A stretch of DNA of 64,000 nt from Aphrophora alni (lineage: Eukaryota > Arthropoda > Insecta > Hemiptera > Aphrophoridae), in assembly GCA_963513935.1 (NCBI GenBank), contig OY740768.1, positions 18,785,177 through 18,849,176 of the forward strand, in the 5' to 3' direction. Positions within the stretch are counted from its first letter, which is position 1, and each line of letters starts with the position of its first letter. Shown one piece after another: positions 35,994-46,741 of this stretch. The notes beneath the pieces were generated by a model that saw only the letters and a program-made list of their open reading frames with translations, was not told where the DNA came from and did no database searches. A program made the position numbers and the translations under genes.

Positions 35994-36520
35994 ACTCCCA
36001 TTAATTCTTTCTTACATTTTTTTAATTTGTCTCTATCAAGTGGGTTTGAAGTTGACTTCCACTTATTAAATAATATTAGAAGAACGATTCTCAATTTCTT
36101 CAACTGAGGAGTAAACCAATTCTTAACAGTCATTTTGGGTTGTCTAGTCGTATTCTTATTATTCACAACAATTAATGGACAGTTTTCATCAAAGCTCAAC
36201 ATCAACTTATACATAAAAAAACAGAATGCAGTATTTACATCAGTGATACCATACAACAAAGACCAGTGATTGCCAGCTAAATCAATTCTAAATTTTTCAA
36301 GTCTCTCAGTTGAGGTTAAGCGTTTTGTGTATAAGGTACTCATTACACTAGGCAACAACTCATACATTCTAAAGACAACCCATACTCCAGCATGATCAGA
36401 TAAAATATCTTGGGGCAGTAGAAATGAGAACCAACATTAGTAGCCACAGTGTCCAGACAGGCACGATAACGAGTTGGTTGGTTATTTGTACAATTGGCTA
36501 CAGATTTAGAGATTATAACA
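35994..36520 (-). pseudogene. Non-LTR element fragment: end of endonuclease and linker
   Basis: On the minus strand a frame-broken ...NPTNSLSCLD and ILSDHAGVW (the SDH motif that closes APE-type endonuclease domains) is followed by a 125-codon open stretch with NTAFCFFMYKLMLSFDENCP, KNWFTPQLKKLR and LDRDKLKKCKKEL. This is the usual link between endonuclease and reverse transcriptase in jockey/RTE-like elements. It ends abruptly at the piggyBac relic. Confidence 0.7.
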
Positions 36521-38849
36521 AATTAAGAAAGTCCTGAGTATGGATAAATTTACAATATGTATGGTTGAAAGATTATTTAATTCCTTTTCTTTCTTCTTTA
36601 ATTTAACAAAGTATGTTATGCAAAGTCATCAAATTTAACTTTACTCGAAAGTCAATCCTCTAAATTCGATAAAAATTCCTTAACATTAATACAATCACTT
36701 ATTTATACTGGCAGTGGGTTATATATTTCAGATCTAAGCATGTGGCTGCTAATACAGCTAACTTGCTCCTCGCATCTAATTTCCATTTTTAGGAAAAAAT
36801 ATCAATTTGTTGGTTTTTTAATTTATTTGGCTAATAAAAAAGTCAAAACACTTTTAAATGTTAATAATTATATATTTAAAAAAAAAATTACAATTTTTCA
36901 AATATAAACATTTTTATAAATCTACTGCTTGAATTATAATAATTTAAAATATTTTTTAAATATATTAAAACATAGATAAAATAAACATATTTTTTATTCA
37001 CAAATAAATAAATAATATGAAATGGAAAAATTAACAAATAAAATTGGAGCATTTTACATTAATCTTAGAATCACCTCAGTTTTTGAAAGTGTTTACAATG
37101 GCCAACCCCCTTACTACTCAGTGAGAACTAGTATCTCAGCGAAATATTCTACTAAGAGTGTTTGGGGGATATTGGAGGAAATACAATTTTGATCAATCTC
37201 ATAACGACCTATATTCACAAAATGGTTCCTAGTCTCCATCCATATACCATTTCTGTGTTGTGTTACCTATACCGGCCAATTTACAAACTATTATTATTTA
37301 TTGCTATGCCTTTAATATGTATTTTAAATATTCTACTGAATTTGGTTTAGTTATATATAACTTACACTTATCTGTTAACCAAAAACACCAAAAAATGGGA
37401 AATGAAATTATTAGCAGATTAAAAAAAAAGAATTGCAAAGATTTGATTACACTACCTGAAAGAGCATTAAAACAGGTTTTAAAACATTATAAACTTCTTT
37501 AATTTTTCTTTAACAAAATTTATTAAACTAAAACTTGTGTATTTTTTTAAAACTAAATTTCAACTGTATTGAATTTAATGGGGAAATTAGCTTCTTCTCA
37601 AAACAAAATGTAATGAGCTCATAGTATTTTTAATTAATGAGAAACGTGTATCACCATTTTTTTAAAGCCATGTTTTATGAAATTAAAAAATTAAATGTTT
37701 GAGTAAGTAAAGCTTGCATGTTTAAAAAGTAAAATTGAAACATCCTTACAGACAGGAAATTCATGTCCACAGAACACTGTTAGGTCAATCAATACAGTAA
37801 AGTAAGGAGAAGTGAACATAAAACAACAGAAAAGTTTTAATTAAAAACCACAATTAAGTAGGAGCAAGATGGCCAAAGCGTGACTAATATCAATATATAC
37901 TTCTTTAATTTATCCTTTTATCCTTATTTATATGTTTTAATACAAATTTTAATGCTAAAATAGCATTTCAATCTGTGCTACTAAAACTTTGACCTCACAT
38001 CCTGGATACATGATGTGTTCATAAATGAAATTTTCTGGTACATTTAACAACTTATTTTTTTACAAAGACACAATCTGTTTTATGTTAGCTAAATTTTATA
38101 ATATACGTTATTAACATTACATACAACACCAATTAGTTTTAAATACTATGAGAATATAAAATTGTTCTAAAGAGGCACGTTTACAAACAATGATGTTTGC
38201 TTAATTTCGGTATGCAGTTTGCACTTTAGACAAATTTATTTTATGGAAATTTTTGGAAACAGTTTTTATTATTATTTACTTTGTGCCAGGTACAATATTG
38301 AGTAGCTTGACCATCATCTTTTCTGTGATAACATACTAAAGAGTTCCTCCTAAAAGACCTAACAAGACTGAAGCTTATTATCAACGGTTTCCAATTACCT
38401 ACCAATCAAGGACTCCTACAAGAGCCTCTTTGAGATCGATAGAGCACAAACACAAAAAAGGTTACATACATTTATATGAAAATATATTAATTATGAAAAA
38501 GTCTAAATGTATTCCTTCGGGTCTAATTGTAATAATTATAAATATTATAGTTCACACAACAAATGTTACATTGATCTACATAAAGAGTATTCATTATGAA
38601 AAATGCCAAATTTATTCATTTGGGTATAGAATTAGTGAGATAAGCGAAACCTCTCCTTTTAACATTTCTTGAAGATCACAGATTGATAGCTGGACATTTT
38701 GAGCTGAAAATCCTAATGCATATCAAGTCTATTTCTACACTTGTGTTTGAAATAGCACAGTGTTGAAAAAGTTTGTTGACACCGTTAAGTTGTAAAAAAA
38801 ATACAACAAATGTTTCAACGATTTTTCAGCTAATTGATTTTGACCATTT
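36521..38849. other. Intron 3, no recognised feature
   Basis: Very AT-rich. The open frame at 37260-37502 (ending ERALKQVLKHYKLL) resembles nothing I know and has no clear splice sites. Confidence 0.4.
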
Positions 38850-39657
38850 TTTATAAACGATTAACTAGAATACAATGTTTTTTTTCCCCTTCCTTTTTTC
38901 CATTGGAATAATCAGATTTTGAGACACCATTGTTTACTAAGTCAAGAAACTGGTCCTCTTTTTCTTTACAAAGATAATAAGCACCTTCAATTTCACAATC
39001 AAATGGATTCCTTATCCAGGCAGTATTGTTGAAATCATTGGTTTCAACAGGAAAATGTTCTCTCGATGTTGTTCTTAAGATCTCAAAATGCTTGGATATA
39101 TCTTGTTTCACTTGGCCTGCTATTTTTTTCTAATGAAGATTCCAATAATTCTTTTAGAGTCGAAAACTTTGTAAAAGAGTTTTTCTCCATGCGTTTTGAC
39201 AACATTTGAAACTCTTTGGTAATGGCACTGAACTTGTCCTCAATATGAAAAATGTCTGAATAATTTCCTTGTAAACTCAAATTAAGAATATTTTGATGTT
39301 CAAACACATCAGTTAAATAAGGAACCATACATAGCCACAGAAAATCATAAAGCAAATATACAAAATTTGAGTCCAAAAGAAAAAAACGCAACTCATCTCA
39401 TAATTCAAAAAATTATTGTAAAACCTTTCCTCAAAACAACCAACAATGACTTCAATGTAAAGAATAAATTGAGCATGATAGGACCCCATTTCCTTCCATA
39501 ATACCTCAAAAAGCCAGGTTTGCAGATGTTGCGTCGTTATGTGTTTTGTTATTTTAACTACTTCTCCGAAAGTTTTCTCCATTAATTCTGGAAGGTGGAT
39601 CTATTTTAGCCACCAATGCCTCTTGATGAATGACAACAATGAGTCCACTTAAAATAT
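38850..39657 (-). pseudogene. hAT-type transposase relic, C-terminal half
   Basis: On the minus strand, across frames: KWTHC..IHQEALVAK, HLQTWLFEVLWKEMGSYHAQ, YLTDVFEHQNILNLSLQGN, IFHIEDKFSAITKEFQML and ...STLKELLESS. These blocks match hAT-superfamily transposases of the type found in ZBED5/SCAND3/GTF2IRD2-like proteins (IHREALA…, LTDIF.HLN.LNL.LQG). Stops and shifts show decay. The continuation toward the N-terminus is at 41165-41730, beyond an inserted LTR-like repeat. Confidence 0.8.
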
Positions 39658-41100
39658 TGTAATACCAAAAAGGGTTAATTTGAGTGAAATATTTATTATA
39701 ATAGAAATCGTATTGAATAGAGGATAATTAAACGTGAGTCAAAAACATGACTTATGACTCTCAAGGATAAAATAAAGTAAATTCATAATATAATAGATTT
39801 CCAAACATAAATAAATAATAATGTATAGATTTTAAGGAAATTTAGTCATAAGAAATTTAATAAATTGTGTGTGTTGTAAAAATTAGGAGATTGGACAATT
39901 TGTGAATTGCGTAGTATTTGAATAAAGGACTAGATAGAAATGTAGACGAGAAAAAGTAGACGCGGTGAGATTTGGAACAGCCGATACCGGATATTGAAAA
40001 TCCACCATGCGTTTCCCAGTCTTAGTTTGGGACCTGATGTGGTCAGACCTATAATAGTTTGTATGGAGGTGTTTTAGTAAAAATGTAATATGTTTTATTC
40101 CCAGCCTTAAAGAGAGGTTTGATGGGGTAAGACGTGTTTTGAATATAGAGAAACTTTTACAAAAATGTAGATTCAATGTCAATAAAAGTCTTAGATCAGA
40201 GTTTAATGGTATAAGATGTGTTTAGTAAAGTCTTAAGTCAGAATTGGACAGAAATGCACACTGTAATTTGAACAGACAAAGTGTTTCCTATAAAATAGCA
40301 TGTTGCAAAATAAGACAATAGACTGTCGCGCGCGCAATGTTATAATGGTCGAATTATGAACAGTTACGGAGTGCGGAAAATGAACTAATTACGCTGAAAG
40401 ACATTCGTAAACTACAAATGCAAGGTGTGATTGGAGCAATTTCAATTAAACTAGTTCTACACGGACTGCACAGAAGGACTTATCTTAGATGCCACGTTTT
40501 ACGCATCATTACAAGACAAAGGGACGACGTCAACGGATTGGTAAAAAATGTGTTATTCAACACAAAGAACTTAATTTGTGTATCATGTGAAATTTAAAAT
40601 GTTTTATGTTCTAAAATTTATAATCTGATATTTTAATAATTACCGTACGTTTACTAAATGAATAGATAATAGATGTCTATTGACATATTTTTTTTATAAA
40701 GTAAATTCAATAATAAGCAACAGATATTTCAATCTGTTTTATTTCTTAAATATTTTTTCTAGTTGCAACTTAAAGTTAAATTCAAGTTTTCTAAAAATAG
40801 ACCTTCTTCTAAGGTAATAAACAGTTAATTTGACAGGATGTTAGTTTTAGTTGATTTATTTGATATTTTTATGCTAACAAATGTCATGTATTAATTCTAT
40901 TTTAATAAATTCATGTTAAAATTTCAGTTTCAAGTGTTTCTCATTCTAAACCAGGAATCACTGTAAGTACACTGAAAGAAGAACTTGTGCCCTGAGATAA
41001 AAAATAATTAAATTCATAAATTCAGTTAAACATAATTAAATTCATTTTCTAAATTGATGTTAACACATCTGGCGCCCATAATTGCTGTGCAAAGTTTAAA
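39658..41100 (+). repeat. LTR-like dispersed repeat, copy C, inserted in the hAT relic
   Basis: Longest of three related copies. It starts TGTAATACCAAAAAGGGTT, has a variable middle in which a phrase like AGTCTTAG..TTTG..GG..AAGA is repeated about three times (40016-40240), then the shared 3' block with CAGATATTTCAATCTG, AGTTGCAACTTAA and CACTGTAAGTACACTG, and TGGCGCCCA at 41070-41078. It separates two consecutive parts of one hAT transposase, so the hAT copy is older. Confidence 0.72.
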
Positions 41101-41164
41101 TTTAATAAAAATAAAGTCATTCTTTTCCTTAAAAAATATCTTAAGTAATAATTTCTTTAAAAAA

Positions 41165-41730
41165 TAACCGTCTGTTATATTTTACAATTATTACAATGTG
41201 GAACAACAGCCCTCACTCTTTCTAAAAGCCCCGTTTTGTAACCCAACATAGATGCAGCACTATCTGTTATTATACCAATACACGTCTTGCATTCGATAGA
41301 ATGTTTAATAAAAACCTGGTTTATTGTATTGAAAAGTTTTCTCCTTTGATATGCATCAATTTACAAGAGAACAAAAAATCCTCGAACAAATGCTTTTCCC
41401 ATATGAAGTGAACAAAAACTAGCAAAGTATCTTTTTTTACTCCTGTACTTTCATTTAACAGGAAAATGTCACTCATTCAAATAAATATTCAAGAAATAAA
41501 GTATCCTCTATATTTTTTAATAAATCAGAAATTATTCTTTAAATTGTGGTATTTGAAAGAGGTGCTGAACTAAATAGCTTAGCTGCTAAGTCACCAAATA
41601 ACAACTGCAGCCGGGAGAATAAGCTGTCCAACCATTGTTAAGCTTTGCCAGATTTAGCTATAAGCTATATGAAGCTATAAGCTAGCACATTTTCATTTAC
41701 ATTTTGAGTTTTGTAATTAATAGCATTTTG
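41165..41730 (-). pseudogene. hAT-type transposase relic, N-terminal half
   Basis: On the minus strand, across frames: IAKSGKA-like text, LILPAAV, GDLAAKLFSSAPLSNTTI, a degraded middle, then CKTCIGIITDSAASMLGYKT, and LLERVRAVVPHC. The TD(S/G)AASM block holds a conserved acidic residue of the hAT catalytic domain. The next part of the protein (KWTHC…) is found below 39657. Weak traces may extend to about 42080. Confidence 0.75.
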
Positions 41731-42673
41731 TGATATTTTTAATTCCCATAGCTTAATTTTAATCAATTTCAAAGACTAATGTTTAGTTTCAAGATGAAGT
41801 CTGAATTTAGCTCATATCATGCATTCGCTTGACAAAAGTTACAAATGACTGTGACCATGGATTATCTTTAGGGGCTACAAATGTAAAGTCTAGTTGTAAA
41901 TATTTACAGTTATAATGTCTTACTTTTGCATTTCAGCTACCCTTCAATTGATCATTTTAAAAATAAAGTTTGAAGCAGTTAGATTTATCAATTAAATCAC
42001 TCAGAATTTCTTCAACTGATTCTTCCTTTTCAACTTCACTTTATGTGCTTTTAAAAGAACCACTATTAAGCTAATAGTCCATACTTAAAAACAATCACTC
42101 GGATATAATAAAACATAAGTAATCAATATGAATAAACATGCAATGCCTGACGACTAGGATTACAATATGATGAGTGACATGATGATTCGACTCATCTCGT
42201 CAGTCGGAAAACAGAAGAGTATTGCACAGCTATGTGAAGGGTAAGGGAAGCTTCTGATACTTCTGACACATGAGACATTGTTTATTTATTGTTTCAGATT
42301 AGTGTAAAACAACGAGCCTTTCCCTTTATTTAAATATGTTTCTTGTTGTATAATTATTATTTAAACTTTTTATTTTGTTAAATTTTACCCCTTGTCACAA
42401 ACCCTCTATATAGTCAGTTTTACAGCTTCAAACAACTTTACTAAGGACAGGCTCATAGTTTGTTCCTATAATAGATAACTCAATGTCTCACCCCCACCAC
42501 TCTCTTACTTATTATGTTGAGATATCTCGTAAGACAGCAGTTACTGTTCACCTCTATACTGTACCTTTCCAATGGCTTCATTGACCCCTTTCACCAGTCT
42601 TCCAAGCTGCCTGTAGATTCCATCTACTACATTGTTCTATACAAACTCATATTGCTACAAGTATGCTGCCACA
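41731..42673. other. Intron 3, no clear feature
   Basis: Possible decayed hAT N-terminal sequence to about 42080. The rest is unrecognised. Confidence 0.35.
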
Positions 42674-43074
42674 TATAGTCTGACCGCCAGGAGAACAGAG
42701 GCAATGTATAAGGGGTGCGGGGAGGTAATTCCTAGAAATTCCCCATCTCTTTTTTTTTTTTCATTTCCACCATACTAATGAACTTACAAATATTTGGCTG
42801 CATTTATTATATTTTAATGAATTTATATTTCAAATCAGAACTCAAAATGAAATTTAAAATAAAAGGTGTTTTATTATTTCCATTTATTGTTTTACATGAT
42901 TTGTGCAAAATATGAATGTGCAGCGAGGCAATGTTTTTACAATTAAGCTAAAAGGATAGTACACACGCGGCCAGATAGGTTTAACTTCTAAGATGCCATA
43001 ACATCCAGCTAAAATTAACCTCAGACTGTTCACTACATTCCTATCAACTCGGTTCTCCTGGCGGTCAGACTATA
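42674..43074. mobile_element. 401 bp MITE-like element with 23 bp inverted ends
   Basis: The left end TATAGTCTGACCGCCAGGAG at 42674 is the perfect reverse complement of the right end at 43052-43074. There is no coding content. A TA-type target is possible because the tips themselves read TATAG/CTATA. No autonomous partner is in the window. Confidence 0.8.
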
Positions 43075-43965
43075 GCTTATTGACCACTTTCTGATCTCCT
43101 TAGTGGTCAAATTTACCTAGCTTTACCAATTTGTCTATTTTTTAGTTTCCTTCCATCTATAGTTGTTGTTTTAGTATTAACCTATTTTGTCAAAACAAAA
43201 TTAATCTAGTTTATATAGATAATAATAAGTATGGTTTTCTTATACTTCATAAAATAATCATGAAATATATGTTGTTGTTATTTAAATTGTTAAACAAAAC
43301 AAAAATACAGTTTTAAACTCACATTACTGTGATTCATCAAAAACGTTTCATGAATTTTGTAATATAAGTGGATAATATGATTTATTACTAATAGTTATTA
43401 AAAAATTATGCAACACTGCTTGCTAAGTCGGAAATCACTATAGTGTATGAAGCCAACTTTAGCTAGAGTTCGTTCCCAAAAAACTGTCCAAATCTACCAG
43501 TACGTTATTTTTAAATAGTCGTTTTTTGTATTGTATATCTAGTTTGTTAGATTATATTGTTTCATTTTTATTTTAGAAATAGGTCTAAATGAATTATTTA
43601 CAATAGAGTTATATATCAAAAAAGTATTTCACAAATACTGAAATAATAAAACTACAAGTTTGTTAAAATATAACAAAATATTACCTTGTAACAGACTAAA
43701 CTTTTAAAGCACTAAATATATAATTTTAGTTATATCATGTATTATTTTTATATTATCATTTATTTATTTGATAAGATAATAATCTTTATTTTGTAAGTTG
43801 GAGTTTTCAAATAATAGTTCAATAATAATAGTGAATGAATAGTTCAAAATCATGAAATTGATTGCTATATTACTTCATGGTTAAATTTTTCATAATTTTA
43901 ATAATATTTTTACACTTATGGAAACTACATTTTCATAATATTATAGTCCTGTCATACACGTCTTA
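43075..43965. other. Intron 3, no recognised feature
   Basis: AT-rich DNA. Confidence 0.4.
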
Positions 43966-44330
43966 GTAAAATGACAAAATTTAGGCTATACAAAACCCTA
44001 ATTTGCCCAGTGGCCACGCATGCAGCGAAAACAAGAACTCTCTTAACTGGTGACATAAATGCACTAATAGTGTTGGAGATAGTTGGACCATGTTATTCAA
44101 GTGGAGGATTGGAGAATGCCACAAGAAATTCTGTAAACCTGAATTATTGGACAAAGAAGAAGGGGAAGTCCAACAAGGAGATGGCTGCAGGATGTTGAGG
44201 GAGACCTGAGAGTAATGGTGATCGGAAATAGGGGACACGCTGCATTGGATAGAAGAGAGTGGAAACAAATCGTAATGAACTTCAAGGCTCCTAAGTTGTG
44301 GCCTTTTGTTGTCTAAGCTTAAGAGCCTAT
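43966..44330 (+). pseudogene. Non-LTR retrotransposon, C-terminal end of RT protein
   Basis: The plus strand reads TKFRLYKTLICPVATHAAKT with LLTGDINALIV, then after frame changes RRWLQDVEGDLRVM, GHAALDRREWKQIV and FKAPKLW. This is the well-known tail of one group of insect reverse transcriptases (…LYKTLIRPV.TYGAETW…GRP..RW.D…LA.DR..WR…). Only the last ~110 codons remain. Confidence 0.75.
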
Positions 44331-44687
44331 ATAACAGCTAAACTAAACTGTAAATAAATTATACCACTACAACTTAAAACTAATGATTAATATTCCTTCT
44401 AAACTTAATTATCTAGCTACAGATTATTCACAAAAAAAAGATAAATCCTCCTTTTTCTTCTAATACCCACACTTAATATCTGTAAAACTCATTAGGCTCT
44501 GTAACCATTATAACAGAGAGAAAAAGATACAGGGATAACCAGTTAATCAAACCCTTAATCAGAAAGGTCCCTCTACAATAAACACTCATTTTAACCATTT
44601 CTCACTATTGTGTTGCCAAATATTAATTTCGTTGGACATTAATTACTTAAATAAAGGATTATATTAAATACTTTAATATCATCTCAC
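44331..44687. other. Intron 3, exon-proximal part
   Basis: No feature seen up to the donor of exon 3. Confidence 0.5.
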
Positions 44688-44850
44688 CCTTAAAAGTCTT
44701 AGTCGATCAGTTTTTGCAGTCAGCATCGAAGCTCGACTTTCGATTTTCTCCAGGGTCTGCATTATTGTCTCATTCCTGTCGCAACGCATCCTGTCTTCTT
44801 TTAATACTTTTGAGTAGTTTTCTCGAAACGTGTTTAACCTGGCATTTTCT
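44688..44850 (-). CDS. Exon 3 of large coiled-coil/Tyr-Gln-repeat gene
   Basis: Acceptor CTGTGCTCTAG, donor GGTGAGAT. It supplies one base to complete a Glu codon and then 54 codons: ENARLNTFRENYSKVLKED..., ...TIMQTLEKIESRASMLTAK, TDRLRLLR. High Leu/Glu/Arg with heptad-like spacing indicates a coiled coil. It ends on a codon boundary and joins exon 4 as RLRLLR-KHYEAY. Residues about 47-100. Confidence 0.88.
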
Positions 44851-46447
44851 CTAGAGCACAGAATTTAATTATGTTAATGTTGTTAGGATTAAAACAAACA
44901 AGAATACACTAACAATGAAAAGAAATTGTGTATTTTGAAATGTTTTGTCTCAATTCGCTTCAAAATTTGAAAATCTTGATTGGAGTCTAGTAAATAACTT
45001 GGCTGGCTGTTTTGAAAATATTTAGAATAGCAAGGTAAACCAAATTCTTCCAGCATTAAACGTCTGTTTATGTACCTAAGCAAATGACTTAAACTATGTT
45101 AATCATTACAAATTATCAAATTTTTTGGTCCTTTTTATATGTCTACTAAACATAATCTCCAAATTTTTGGCTATCCTTAACATATTAGGTATGACATCCA
45201 CGATGTACAGTAGATGAGACAAAATATGATTGTTGGGAAAAGTATTTAGACTAGCCTACTCATATCTCTTTCCAAATGAAGAGGGACTTAAAATTAATTT
45301 TGGTATTAAAACAGGTATTAAATTACATATTATATAATTTTTTTCGATGTAATGTTAAAGCTAATGTTAAACAGTTAACTTATATATTTACTAAACCTGG
45401 TCTATATGCACATAAAAGATGAGTTCTGAAAAATATAAAAAATCGAAATCTATAGTTACTTTGAAAAAACAGAGATGAAGAATAAAACAAAACAGGTTAT
45501 TTATTCAAATGATGCATACTAGTGTAGAAAATAAAAGTAGGTTACTGCAACTAAAATGACTTCTGGTAAGGCAATAATTAATTTTATTTTCAAGCAGCAT
45601 GTTATTAAATGATACAGCTCGAGAGGTTTATAAGGAGAAAACAGGTTTTTATGCCTAGGTAACTAATACTGTATAAGAAATTTATTATTTGGTGAACAGT
45701 TGGGTCTAGAGATTGTATGGTTGGAACAATACAAAATTATTGGTAGGCCTACTTCAGCATAAATATAGGTAACTACTTAATTATCCAATTTATTAGGAAT
45801 TGGAGGCTAAGTGTCTGGCATATTTTCCAGTTAAACGACTGTGACGTAAAATAAGATGGAAGGTAAGATTAACTTGGATAGTCAGGATCTGTTAAAATAA
45901 TATGCACTTTATTTCTAATTTAGAAATAAAACCATGAATTAATTAACAACAATGTTTTAAACAAGTTTAATAACTTAAATTATATTTCATTTTAATGTAT
46001 GATAGGCTGCCATTTATTTGATACAAATAAGTAGTTTTTATACTGTTTAGTTCTTAATTGAATGGTAGACATATATAATAAAAGAAAAAGAGAAAACACT
46101 AAACAATTACAAAATATGTGCAAAAAGACATTCACAGGTCAGTTTTAAGTGACAATTTTAGTTTAAACTTTATTTCAAACAAAATGTTTATTGCGTTAAA
46201 AAGTGAAGATTCTAATGTAGATTGTGAATGGGAACAGTTTTTATATGCATTGCACTTTATTGAAGATGTAAGCAAATCAAATTTACTTTTATTATTAAGG
46301 TATTATTATTATCGATGAATTTAAAATTATTCGTTTAGCCTAATCAAAGTATTCGTAACATAAAACTAAGAATTTAAATAAATTATTACAATAAACCTAA
46401 ATTTTTTTAGAATCTATATTTTAATTTACATTAAACAAACCACTTAC
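44851..46447. other. Intron 2, with one possible alternative exon
   Basis: Mostly AT-rich. The minus-strand frame 45075-44889 is in phase with exon 2 (see findings) but is not called as a gene part. Confidence 0.4.
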
Positions 46448-46510
46448 TCTGCTTCACAAGAACGGGATAATGAGTTGAACTTTTGTTCCAACTTGAGTCT
46501 TTCTACTTCA
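46448..46510 (-). CDS. Exon 2 of large coiled-coil/Tyr-Gln-repeat gene
   Basis: A 63 bp exon between acceptor TTTTTCTTACAG and a consensus donor GTAAGTG. It reads EVERLKLEQKFNSLSRSCEA and continues the helical head. The leading T completes a Ser codon from exon 1, and the trailing GA is completed by exon 3. Confidence 0.88.
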
Positions 46511-46667
46511 CTGTAAGAAAAACCAAACACAAATAAGAAAAATTTCAAATATTTTAAAAGTATATAAAGAAAGTTTCTAAACTTTTTTATAACTGATAAA
46601 TGCAAATAATGTTTTTCTTAGTAACTTAGTCTAGGCTTCGTAAGCTTTGTTGAATATTTTTTATTAC

Positions 46668-46741
46668 CTTTTTCGAAGTCTGTCTTGAAGTTCATTCATT
46701 CGGGAATAAAACCCAACACTATCATTGTGCCATGTTCCCAT
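46668..46741 (-). CDS. Exon 1 (first coding) of large coiled-coil/Tyr-Gln-repeat gene
   Basis: The ATG at 46741 begins MGTWHNDSVGFYSRMNELQD, followed by RLRK, and ends at a GGTAATAA donor. This is the only ATG that joins the downstream exons in phase. A pyrimidine-poor TTCTAG lies directly before the ATG, so a 5' untranslated exon may be spliced on just upstream. The six exons add up to 4893 coding bases and 1630 residues. Confidence 0.82.

Noticed and set aside
37260..37502. Open frame ending ERALKQVLKHYKLL
   Set aside because: No family, no splice context, AT-rich surroundings. Judged to be chance.
46118..46318. Plus-strand 66-codon frame as a gene
   Set aside because: Lies antisense in intron 2, has no start context or family, and ends in a TTA repeat.
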